Positions 7,021 through 14,364 of a stretch of 64,000 nucleotides of DNA are shown here, in pieces. The first letter of the stretch is position 1; the number at the start of each line of letters is the position of its first letter. The notes beneath the pieces are model-generated. The model was not told the DNA's origin and ran no database searches. It saw only the letters and a list, made by a program, of their open reading frames with translations. Source of the DNA: Lichenicola sp964249735 (GTDB lineage Bacteria > Pseudomonadota > Alphaproteobacteria > Acetobacterales > Acetobacteraceae); the NCBI GenBank assembly GCA_964249735.1, contig CAXUDP010000002.1:11049-75048 (forward strand), in the 5' to 3' direction. The position numbers were made by a program, and so were the translations under genes.

Positions 7021-9560
7021 CGATCGCCCGGCCGCCCGGCTCCGTCAGGGTCGTCGGCCTCCTGCTGGCTGCGGCCCGGCGGCGGGCGGTGGGCCGGCGT
7101 TCCCGCGCCCGCGAGATCATCCGCAGCCAGACCAGGCGAACCGGCAACCGCCTGCTCGGCTTCGGCAGCCTTCTGAGCCTGGGGCTGGCGATCGGGCTTT
7201 CCGTCGTGTCGGGACTGCTGGTTCAGGACGCGGTGAAGGCAGGGCAGCGGACCGACGCCGAGCGGACCGGGCAGATCGTGGCAGAGCGGGGGTTCGTGGA
7301 ACGGGTCCGTCATGCGCAGGGCGGCGCGTCGGACCGAGCTTCACCCGGAACCGGGACCGATTCATCCCTGTGCTCCATCTGCACCTGGGAAGGCGAGCGC
7401 CTCGCCAAGGAAACCGGCGGGGATGCGAACGAGATCGCCCAGCGCTTGCGCGCCGCGATGCTTGCCGGCCGGATCGACCGGTTCGTCGCGGAGGAGGACG
7501 CGGCGCCGGGGCTGGCAAGCCTTCAGCCGAAAGGGGCCGGAGCGCTGCTCGGCCTGATCGCGTTGGCCTGGTGGGCCGTCATGCTGGTCATGCAGGGCGA
7601 GGGGCTCGAACTCGACACCCAGCGGCGTCGGCATCCGATGTGGGAATGGGTGCTGAGCCATCCCGTCCGGCCGGCGGCGCTGTTCTGCGCCGAAATGCTG
7701 GCCCCGCTCGCCGCCAATCCCACCTTCTGGGGTGCGCCCTTGATGCCGGGCATCCTGTTCGGCTTCGTCTACGGCCCGACCTTCGGCCTGCTGGCCACCG
7801 TCGTGGTGGGCATCCCAGTGGCCGTGGCCGCCGCCTGCCTTTCCAAGGCGCTGGAGATCGCCGCCATGCTGCGGCTCCGCCCGCGCAGCCGTGGCGCCGT
7901 GTTTGGCCTTATGGGTTGGCTCGGCACCACCGCGGCGAGCCTAACCTTCATCGCCTGGCTGTTCATCGACCCGCTCGCGACCGCGATCGCCCGCCTGCTG
8001 GGCGTGGCAGCCCGACTGCCCTGGCCCTGGCTCGGATTGATGCTGGGCCGGCTGGGCGCCGGGCCGCCCTCCTTTCCCGCCGGAGCGCTCATCTGCTGCC
8101 TGACGGCCGTCGCCGTCGCCGCATCGTCGGTGGCGCTCAGCGTATGGGCCGTGATGCGCGGCCTGGGTGGCGCATCCGACACCCTGGCGCCTGTCCGCCC
8201 CGCCAGCCGGCGCCGCACCCGCTTCGGCCGCAACCCGATGCACCGCAAGGAGTGGTTGTGGTTCGCCCGGGACCGCAGCGCCATCGTCCAGGCCGTCCTG
8301 GTGCCGCTGTCGCTGGCCGGGATGCAGCTGTTCAACATGCGCGGCCTGATCGCGGGTGCGGGCCAGGCATGGAACGCGATCTGTGGTGCTGCCATCCTGT
8401 TCGGCACCTACTTCCTGATCGTCCTCGGTCCGAAATCGCTCGCCTCCGAAGGGTCGGCGCTCTGGATCGCGATGACGTGGCCGCACGGGCTGGAAGCCCT
8501 GCTTCGCGCCAAGGCGCGGCTATGGACGATCGTGTCCTCCGGCTTCGTCGCCCTGCCGCTGTGCTACGCCGCCTACCGCTTCCCCGGCGACCTAGTCGGC
8601 GTGGTGCTGGTCGGTGTCGGCTGGATCGTGTTCGGCTACAGCATGGCGCTGAAGACGGTGACGCTGGTCACCGTGACCGGATCGTCCGGCGAGGCGGAGA
8701 AGGTTCCCACCAGCCGCCGCTGGGCGACCTATCTCGGAACGCTCACCTTCAGCATCGGCGTCCTGACCCGGCAATGGCCGATCGCGGCGTCCGGAGTCGT
8801 CTACTCGGGCCTGGCCGGGGCGGCCATGTGGCAGAACTTCCGTGCCCGCCTCCCCTACCTGTTCGATCCCTGGTCGGAACGGCGGCCGGATCCGCCGACC
8901 CTGATGCATGCCATGGTCGCCATCGCCGCCCTGGTCGATGGCGGAGCGGTGATCACCGGCACCATACAGGCCTTCGCCGGACCGGACTGGGCCATCGCGG
9001 CGCGCACCTCCGGCTATGCCGTGGCAGCCGCGGTTGTCGGCTTCGGCATGATGCGCTTCCTGAACAAACGGGGCCTGAGGGCGTCTACCCTGTGGAGGTG
9101 GCACACGGTATCGCCGCAGCCCGGGATCGCCAGGCGCCGCCGCGTGTTCGTCTTTCTCGCCATCGGCGGTGCGGCCGGCGCGATGCTGGGCGGCTTGGCC
9201 CACCTTTACCTGCTCAGCCTGCACGAGTTCGCCTGGGCGCGCGCGATCCTGGACCAGCCCGACCCGTCCGCCAGCTTGCCGCATCACCGCGAGTGGTCGT
9301 TCCTCCTTGCCGTGATCGTCGCCCCGCCCGCCGAGGAGTTCCTGTTCCGCGGGCTGCTGTACCGCGCCCTCGATTGGGAATGGGGCGGCTGGACCGCCAT
9401 CGGCGGAAGTGCCGCGTTCTTTGCCATCTACCATCCCGTGCTGTCGTGGCTGCCCGTGGGGCTGCTCGGCATCGGCAACGCAGTGCTGTTCCGGAAGTCG
9501 GGCTATCTGGCCCCGGCCGTGCTGCTGCACATGGTCTACAACGCGGTGGTGCTTCTCTGA
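7017..9560 (+). CDS. ABC-2 type permease fused to a C-terminal CPBP intramembrane metalloprotease
   Basis: An 847-aa polytopic membrane protein. The N-terminal two thirds resemble ABC-2 exporter permeases: many hydrophobic helices separated by a soluble loop with HPMWEWVLSHPVRPAALF, followed later by a second membrane block. The last ~100 residues carry the three motifs of the CPBP (CaaX/Abi) glutamic protease family: EEFLFR at 773-778, FAIYH ending at 806 and HMVYN at 838-842. All expected catalytic residues (EE, R, H, H, N) are present, so the protease half is predicted to be active. The start overlaps the stop of the ATPase gene. The ATPase plus permease-protease could export and process one substrate, but this is inference; the substrate is unknown. 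Confidence 0.88.
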   Translation: MTIARPPGSVRVVGLLLAAARRRAVGRRSRAREIIRSQTRRTGNRLLGFGSLLSLGLAIGLSVVSGLLVQDAVKAGQRTDAERTGQIVAERGFVERVRHAQGGASDRASPGTGTDSSLCSICTWEGERLAKETGGDANEIAQRLRAAMLAGRIDRFVAEEDAAPGLASLQPKGAGALLGLIALAWWAVMLVMQGEGLELDTQRRRHPMWEWVLSHPVRPAALFCAEMLAPLAANPTFWGAPLMPGILFGFVYGPTFGLLATVVVGIPVAVAAACLSKALEIAAMLRLRPRSRGAVFGLMGWLGTTAASLTFIAWLFIDPLATAIARLLGVAARLPWPWLGLMLGRLGAGPPSFPAGALICCLTAVAVAASSVALSVWAVMRGLGGASDTLAPVRPASRRRTRFGRNPMHRKEWLWFARDRSAIVQAVLVPLSLAGMQLFNMRGLIAGAGQAWNAICGAAILFGTYFLIVLGPKSLASEGSALWIAMTWPHGLEALLRAKARLWTIVSSGFVALPLCYAAYRFPGDLVGVVLVGVGWIVFGYSMALKTVTLVTVTGSSGEAEKVPTSRRWATYLGTLTFSIGVLTRQWPIAASGVVYSGLAGAAMWQNFRARLPYLFDPWSERRPDPPTLMHAMVAIAALVDGGAVITGTIQAFAGPDWAIAARTSGYAVAAAVVGFGMMRFLNKRGLRASTLWRWHTVSPQPGIARRRRVFVFLAIGGAAGAMLGGLAHLYLLSLHEFAWARAILDQPDPSASLPHHREWSFLLAVIVAPPAEEFLFRGLLYRALDWEWGGWTAIGGSAAFFAIYHPVLSWLPVGLLGIGNAVLFRKSGYLAPAVLLHMVYNAVVLL

Positions 9561-9596
9561 CCAGCCGGCGACGGGTTGACCGTTGGTAGGCAAGGC

Positions 9597-9635
9597 TGGG
9601 CTCTGCCCAAACCCGCCAAAGGCCGGGGCCTTTGG
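9597..9635. repeat. GC-rich double palindrome, intergenic repeat-like
   Basis: Two adjacent hairpins follow the permease-CPBP gene: TGGGC-TCT-GCCCA at 9597-9609 and CCAAAGGC-CGGG-GCCTTTGG at 9616-9635. The style resembles the palindromic intergenic repeats common in Acetobacteraceae and matches that of the element at 56479-56540. There is no T-tract, but it could still act as a transcription barrier between the convergent permease and dehydrogenase genes. Confidence 0.6.
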
Positions 9636-9724
9636 AAACCGCTCCATCAGATAGGAGGATTCCCAGACGGAGCCTTGACCTTCGGTGGGTCAATCTCAAG
9701 GAAGCATGAGCCGATGCGATCGGA

Positions 9725-10666
9725 TCACGCTCCAGCGGTTGCGCCCGCGGGGAGGATGACGAGCTTGCCATGGGCGTGTACGCTCAGGCTGAGGTCGAGC
9801 GCCTCACGCCACTCCTCAAGGAGAAACGTACGCGCGATCGGCACGGTGAACCGGCCCTCGCCGGCAAGCTTCGCGAAGTCCCCGAGCACGTCGTAGCGCA
9901 GCCCGCTTGCGAAGCTGTTGCGTACCCCGAGCTCCTCCGCGGCGGGCCCGTGATTGCTTATCGTCAGCACGCGGCGCCCGTCGCCGCCGGCGATCCTGAC
10001 GAGGTCAGGCAGTACGCCGCTGGTCGGGCCGGCGTCCAGGATCAGGTCCGGCGCGCCCGCGCCGATCCCGGGCACCCGCTCGACCATGTCGTTCCCATAG
10101 GACGTGACGGCGGCGCCAAGCGCGCGAAGCCGCCCGGCGAAGGTGTCGCCTGCGGCGGCTGTCACCCGCGCCCCACGCATGAGCGCCATCTGCACGGCGG
10201 CAAAGCCGATGGTCGTTCCTGCACCGTACACGAAAAGCGTCTGCCCGGCCGCCACCGCCAGGATGTCGAGGCTCCGGCAGGCGGTCTCGACCGCCATTGG
10301 CAGCGCGGCCGCGTCGACAGGATCAAGGCCCTGCGGAACGGGCGTCCAGACGGCCAGGACGGCCTCGTCCGACGCGCCGGCACTCGGGAACCCCCTGAAG
10401 TCGGGCACGCCCAGCACGCGCTGTCCGACATGGACGTCCGTCACCCCCTCGCCGACCGCCGTCACCGTTCCGGACACGTCGAGGCCGACGCCACGAGGAA
10501 GGTCGCCAGGGAACAGCCCTCGGCACAGGGCCCAGTCCGCGGGATTGAGTCCGCACGCGTGCACCTGCACGCGTATCTGCCCGGCGCCTGGGCTCGGCAC
10601 GGCGACCTCCTCCAGGCGCAGCACGTCCGCCGGCTCGCCATACTCGTGGAAACGGAGCGTCTTCAT
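9725..10666 (-). CDS. zinc-independent medium-chain dehydrogenase/quinone oxidoreductase family protein
   Basis: A 313-aa NAD(P)-dependent MDR-superfamily enzyme, probably a quinone or enone reductase. The N-terminal GroES-like domain is recognisable from ACGLNPADW and GLDVSGTVTAVGEGV. The Rossmann domain starts at VYGAGTTIGFAAVQMA. The structural-zinc cysteines of true alcohol dehydrogenases are missing. The start is the ATG at 10666 (MKTLRFHEYG); upstream in-frame starts would run over the operators. It is transcribed divergently from a TetR gene whose probable operators lie in the shared 80-nt promoter region, so it is probably that repressor's target. Confidence 0.88.
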   Translation of the reverse strand: MKTLRFHEYGEPADVLRLEEVAVPSPGAGQIRVQVHACGLNPADWALCRGLFPGDLPRGVGLDVSGTVTAVGEGVTDVHVGQRVLGVPDFRGFPSAGASDEAVLAVWTPVPQGLDPVDAAALPMAVETACRSLDILAVAAGQTLFVYGAGTTIGFAAVQMALMRGARVTAAAGDTFAGRLRALGAAVTSYGNDMVERVPGIGAGAPDLILDAGPTSGVLPDLVRIAGGDGRRVLTISNHGPAAEELGVRNSFASGLRYDVLGDFAKLAGEGRFTVPIARTFLLEEWREALDLSLSVHAHGKLVILPAGATAGA

Positions 10667-10687
10667 GGGCTCTGGATCTCCCGTTGC

Positions 10688-10700
10688 GTCAGTAACTGAC
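10688..10700. promoter_or_regulatory. inverted-repeat operator 1 between dehydrogenase and tetR
   Basis: A near-perfect 13-nt palindrome, GTCAGTAACTGAC. It shares its half-site with a second copy centred 26 bp away. It lies in the divergent dehydrogenase/tetR promoter region and is therefore a likely TetR binding site. On the minus strand it is close to a possible -10 (CATATG) for the dehydrogenase. Confidence 0.6.
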
Positions 10701-10713
10701 ATATGCGCGTAGA

Positions 10714-10726
10714 GACAGTGACTGAC
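10714..10726. promoter_or_regulatory. inverted-repeat operator 2 between dehydrogenase and tetR
   Basis: The second palindrome, GACAGTGACTGAC, is the reverse-complement form of operator 1 with one half-site change. On the minus strand it overlaps a TTGTCA that stands 17 nt from CATATG, so occupancy would block a dehydrogenase promoter. It lies 20 nt before the tetR start and could give autoregulation as well. Confidence 0.6.
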
Positions 10727-10746
10727 AACCGTTGTAAGGTCGGTCC

Positions 10747-11334
10747 ATGCCACGCAGCGGGGAGGACGCACGCCGCCGCCTGCAGCAGGCAACCCTGGAG
10801 CTGTTCCGCGAGCGCGGCTACGACGCGACGACGACGGCCGAGATCGCCATCAGGGCAGGCGTTACGGAGCGCACCTTCTTCCGGCACTTCCCGGACAAGC
10901 GGGAACCGCTGTTCGACGGAGAGGAAGCGTTTCGTGACGCCCTGACCGACGCGGTTGCCGGGGCGCCCGAGGGGCTGGCCCCGATGGACGCCCTGCTCTG
11001 CGCGTTCCGCTCCGTCGGGCCGATGCTTGAACGCAACCGTCCCTTCTCGGAGGTCCGGCAGGAAATCATCGCCCGCACCCCGGCGCTGCAGGAGCGGGTG
11101 CTGACGAAGACGGCGAGCCTGGTCGGCGCCTTGTCCGCGGCTCTAGGCCGCCGGGGCTTTGATGATGGCCTCGCGACCCTCGCGGCTCAGGTCGGCATGG
11201 CTGCCCTCGGCCACGCCGCGAAGGCCTGGTTTGAGGATCCGGGGCCGGGCCTGGATGCGCAGCTGGGAAGCGCCTTCGAGACGCTGCGTCGGCTCTCGCC
11301 GACCGTCCGTGAACCCGACCTGGACGTCGGCTGA
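10747..11334 (+). CDS. TetR/AcrR family transcriptional regulator
   Basis: A 195-aa repressor. The N-terminal helix-turn-helix spans about residues 30-48 (TAEIAIRAGVTERTFFRHF), the standard TetR DNA-binding motif. The C-terminal ligand-binding half is divergent, so no inducer can be named. The divergent neighbour is the MDR dehydrogenase, and two matching palindromes lie in the shared promoter, so this is most simply a local repressor of that gene and of itself. It converges on era. Confidence 0.92.
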   Translation: MPRSGEDARRRLQQATLELFRERGYDATTTAEIAIRAGVTERTFFRHFPDKREPLFDGEEAFRDALTDAVAGAPEGLAPMDALLCAFRSVGPMLERNRPFSEVRQEIIARTPALQERVLTKTASLVGALSAALGRRGFDDGLATLAAQVGMAALGHAAKAWFEDPGPGLDAQLGSAFETLRRLSPTVREPDLDVG

Positions 11335-11338
11335 CCGA

Positions 11339-11361
11339 TGCCGGCCGCAGTTCATCCGGCA
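11339..11361. terminator. possible bidirectional hairpin between tetR and era
   Basis: A TGCCGG...CCGGCA stem of 6 bp with an 11-nt loop sits in the 37-nt gap between the convergent tetR and era stop codons. There is no T-run, so it is only a weak terminator candidate. Confidence 0.3.
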
Positions 11362-11371
11362 CGTCGACCGG

Positions 11372-12298
11372 TCAGTCGAGGTTGTCCAGCCCGATCGCGC
11401 GCAGCCGGGCTCCCTCCTCGTCCCAGCCGGCGCGTTCCTTGACGTTGAGAAACAGGTGGCAGGGCCGCTCCAGCAGCGCCGACAGTCCGTGACGTGCCTT
11501 CTGGCCGATCTCCTTGATCCGGCTGCCGTTCTCGCCGATCAGGATCGCCTTGTGGCCGGCGCGCGACACGTAGACCGTGGCCTCGATCCGCACCGAGCCG
11601 TCCGGGCGCTCCTGGAAGCTCTCGGTCTCCACGGTGCAGGAGTAGGGGATCTCCTCCTGGGTCTGCAGGAAGATCTGCTCGCGCACCAGCTCGGCCGCCA
11701 GCAGCCGGTCCGGCAGGTCGGTCAGGTCGTCCTCCGGATACAGGAACGGGCCCTCCGGCAGCGCCAGCGCCAGCGCGTCGAGCAGATCGTCGAGCCCGTC
11801 GCCCTTGCGGGCGCTCACCATGTAGACGTGCTCAAAGGGGATCAGCTCGGCCAGCGCCCCCGTCAGCGGCAGCAGCTGGCCGCGCTCCACCGCGTCGGTC
11901 TTGTTCAGCACCAGCCAGGTGCGACGGCGGGTGGTGCGCAATCGGTCAGCGATCGCGCGCACGCCGTCGGTCAGGCCCTTCTGGCTGTCCACCAGCAGCA
12001 GCGTGATGTCGGCATCCTCGGCCCCGGTCCAGGCGGCGGCGACCATAGCGCGGTCGAGCTTGCGCTTGGGCTTGAAGATGCCGGGAGTGTCGACCAGCAG
12101 GAGCTGGCTCGACGTGCCCGCGACCTTGCGCATCAGGATGCCGAGCACGCGGAACCGGGTGGTCTGCGCCTTGGGGCTGACGATCGACAGCTTGGCGCCG
12201 GTGAGCCGGTTGAGCAGGGTCGACTTGCCGGCGTTGGGCGCGCCGACGATGGCGACGAAGCCGCAGCGCTCGGGCGCCGGGGCAGGATCTGCGGTCAT
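11372..12298 (-). CDS. era: GTPase Era
   Basis: Ribosome-assembly GTPase that binds the 3' end of 16S rRNA. It is 308 aa and full length. G1 is GAPNAGKST near residue 17, G3 is DTPG, G4 is NKTD. The C-terminal KH domain contains ILIGENGSRIKEIG. The ATG overlaps the rnc stop by four bases (ATGA), giving the conserved lepB-rnc-era coupling. It is the last gene of the minus-strand operon that starts at rpoZ. Confidence 0.97.
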   Translation of the reverse strand: MTADPAPAPERCGFVAIVGAPNAGKSTLLNRLTGAKLSIVSPKAQTTRFRVLGILMRKVAGTSSQLLLVDTPGIFKPKRKLDRAMVAAAWTGAEDADITLLLVDSQKGLTDGVRAIADRLRTTRRRTWLVLNKTDAVERGQLLPLTGALAELIPFEHVYMVSARKGDGLDDLLDALALALPEGPFLYPEDDLTDLPDRLLAAELVREQIFLQTQEEIPYSCTVETESFQERPDGSVRIEATVYVSRAGHKAILIGENGSRIKEIGQKARHGLSALLERPCHLFLNVKERAGWDEEGARLRAIGLDNLD

Positions 12299-13038
12299 GC
12301 AAGTTGTCCCAGCAGGTCGGACGCGGCCAGGCTTTCGGCGATCCGCTTGGTGCCCGCCTCCCCGGTCGCCGAGCGGCCGGCCGCTTCCGCGCGGATGGTG
12401 AAGCGCGGCGCGTGCGAGGGACCCTCGGCCGCCTCCAGCACGTACACCGGAAGCGGCAGGCCGCGCGCCAGCAGCCATTCCTGCAGCGCGGTCTTGGCAT
12501 CCTTGGGAGGCAGGGTCTGGCCGGTGATGACCCCGCTCCAGGCGGAGCGAACGAACGCCCGCGCCGGGTCCAGGCCGCCGTCGAGGAAGGTGGCGCCCAG
12601 CACCGCCTCGACGCTGTCGGCCAGCACGTTGGCGGCGTCGCGTATGCCGGCGCGGTCCTCGTGCGGCGCCACGTCGAGCGCCTCGCGGAAGCCGAGCTCG
12701 GCGGCGATCTGCGCCAGCACCGGACGCGACACCAGCTGCGCCAGGCGCGGCCCGAGATGGCCTTCCTGCTCGTCCGGATAGCGCTCGATCAGCCATTCCG
12801 CCATCAGCAGCCCCAGCACGCGGTCACCGATGAACTCTAACCGCTCGTTGGAGCCCTGCCCTTTCCGTGAGGCCCGGCGCTTGTTCCGTCCCCCTGCCGC
12901 GCCGCCGCGGGCCTCGTGCGCCGCCGAGCGATGGGTCAGGGCTTCGCGCAGCAGCGCGACCTTGCGGAACCGCCAGCCGATGGTGCGCTCGATCCCGGCG
13001 AGCGCCTCGACCGGCAGCCCCTGCTCGGCCGTGCTCAA
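12295..13038 (-). CDS. rnc: ribonuclease III
   Basis: Double-strand-specific endoribonuclease for rRNA maturation and RNA decay, 247 aa. The catalytic signature NERLEFIGDRVLGL is present and is followed by a C-terminal double-stranded-RNA-binding domain (DAKTALQEWLLARGL). The start is TTG at 13036-13038, whose TG is shared with the lepB stop (TTGA). A basic Gly/Arg/Lys-rich insert of about 20 residues (RGGAAGGRNKRRASRKGQG) sits between ALTHRSAAHE and the catalytic signature; usual homologues have only a few residues there. Confidence 0.95.
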   Translation of the reverse strand: MSTAEQGLPVEALAGIERTIGWRFRKVALLREALTHRSAAHEARGGAAGGRNKRRASRKGQGSNERLEFIGDRVLGLLMAEWLIERYPDEQEGHLGPRLAQLVSRPVLAQIAAELGFREALDVAPHEDRAGIRDAANVLADSVEAVLGATFLDGGLDPARAFVRSAWSGVITGQTLPPKDAKTALQEWLLARGLPLPVYVLEAAEGPSHAPRFTIRAEAAGRSATGEAGTKRIAESLAASDLLGQLA

Positions 13039-13847
13039 CGCACCCAATGGAACAGCCGGCTCCAGCGGATCTCGACCGGCCACTCCCAGAACTCCCAAAC
13101 GGGATACCGGGCGTCGTAGGAGAAGAAGATCAGCTCCGCCTTGCCGACCAAGTTCTCCAGCGGCACGTAGCCGAGGTCGTCCATGAAGCGGCTGTCGGCG
13201 CTGTCGTCGCGGTTGTCGCCCATGGCGAAGAAGTAGCCCGGCGGCACCACGTATTCGGGGGTGTTGTTCTGCTGGCCCTCATCGGTCAGGCGCAGGATCC
13301 GGTGCCGCACGTCGGCGTGGCCGCCGCTGCCGGGCAGGGTTTCGGTGTAGAGCCGGCCGGCCAGCTCGCGCCGCTGCTCGTCCACCGCCACGTAGTCACC
13401 CTCGTCGCTGCGCGGAACCTGAACACCGTTCAGGAACAGCTGGCCTTCGCGCACCTGTATGTGGTCGCCGGGCAGGCCGACGATGCGCTTGATGTAGTCG
13501 ATGGAGGTGTCGCGGGTGTAGCGGAACACGGCGACGTCGCCGCGATGTGGCAGGGAGTTCAGGATGCGGCCGGAGAACAGGTCCGGCGAGAACGGCAGCG
13601 AGAACCGGGAGAACCCGTAGGATGGCTTGGACACGAACAGGTAGTCGCCGACCAGTAGGGTCGGGATCATCGAGCCGCTGGGGATGTTGAACGGCTCGAA
13701 CGCGACCGTCCGCACCACGGCAGCGATCAGCAACGCATAGACGATCGTCCGCACGGTCTCGCCGAGCCCGGAGCGGCCAGCCTCGGCTCCACCGGCCTTG
13801 ACGCCGACGGCCGGATGCACGGGAGGGGTGGTCTTGAACAGGCTCAT
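13035..13847 (-). CDS. lepB: signal peptidase I
   Basis: Membrane-anchored Ser/Lys protease that removes Sec and Tat signal peptides, 270 aa from the ATG at 13847. The membrane anchor (TIVYALLIAAVVRTVAF) is followed by the catalytic serine in NIPSGSMIPTLLVGDY, then the lysine in YIKRIVGLPGD, then the late GDNRDDSADSR box. A TTG at 13940, overlapping the acpS stop (TTGA), would add 31 Pro-rich residues and cannot be excluded. It lies between acpS and rnc, as is usual in this class. Confidence 0.95.
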   Translation of the reverse strand: MSLFKTTPPVHPAVGVKAGGAEAGRSGLGETVRTIVYALLIAAVVRTVAFEPFNIPSGSMIPTLLVGDYLFVSKPSYGFSRFSLPFSPDLFSGRILNSLPHRGDVAVFRYTRDTSIDYIKRIVGLPGDHIQVREGQLFLNGVQVPRSDEGDYVAVDEQRRELAGRLYTETLPGSGGHADVRHRILRLTDEGQQNNTPEYVVPPGYFFAMGDNRDDSADSRFMDDLGYVPLENLVGKAELIFFSYDARYPVWEFWEWPVEIRWSRLFHWVR

Positions 13848-13936
13848 GGCGGCTGCATGCGTCCGGGTGGAGGCCGGTTCCGAGCCGGACGGCCGGTCCG
13901 GAGGTGGCGGGATGAAGCCGACGCGGCCGGGCCGTG

Positions 13937-14353
13937 TCAAGCGAACGCCGGATCCGCGACCGCCTGGATCATCACCTCGGCAAAGGCGTAGGGCGGCTCG
14001 TCAGTCATGCTCAGGAGCAGGAGCGGCCGGTGACCGGGCGGCATCAATTGTTCGAGCCGGCGCAAGGCGCCGCCGGTCAGGTGCAGGGTCGGCTGTCCGG
14101 AGGGAAGGTTCACCACCCCCATGTCGCTGTGGAACACCCCCTGGCTGAAGCCGGTGCCGAGCGCCTTGGCGCAGGCCTCCTTGGCGGCCCAGCGCTTGGC
14201 GTACGTCGCGGCGTGCAGCGCCTCGGTACGCCGTTCCGCCCGCGCCCGCTCGGCGTCGGTGAAGCAGCGACGGAGGAAGCGCTCCCCGTGCCGCGCGATC
14301 GCCTGCTCGATCCGCCGGATGTCGCACAGGTCCGAACCGAGGCCGATCACCAT
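13937..14353 (-). CDS. acpS: holo-[acyl-carrier-protein] synthase
   Basis: Transfers 4'-phosphopantetheine from CoA to acyl carrier protein. The 138-aa protein is the normal size. It carries the family motifs GSDLCDIRRIEQAI at the N-terminus and RWAAKEACAKALGTG in the middle. It lies 11 nt downstream of the rsh gene and upstream of lepB. pdxJ, often found between rsh and acpS in alphaproteobacteria, is missing here. Confidence 0.95.
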   Translation of the reverse strand: MVIGLGSDLCDIRRIEQAIARHGERFLRRCFTDAERARAERRTEALHAATYAKRWAAKEACAKALGTGFSQGVFHSDMGVVNLPSGQPTLHLTGGALRRLEQLMPPGHRPLLLLSMTDEPPYAFAEVMIQAVADPAFA

Positions 14354-14364
14354 CGCCGTGTCCC

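Noticed and set aside
9706..9759. Tiny 17-codon frame after the permease-CPBP gene, considered as a substrate peptide
   Set aside because: It overlaps the dehydrogenase 3' end on the other strand, and the sequence has no leader or core features typical of exported peptides.
13848..13940. TTG start for lepB overlapping the acpS stop
   Set aside because: It would add 31 proline-rich residues before the normal N-terminus; the ATG at 13847 fits the family better, though the TTGA overlap is noted in the lepB entry.
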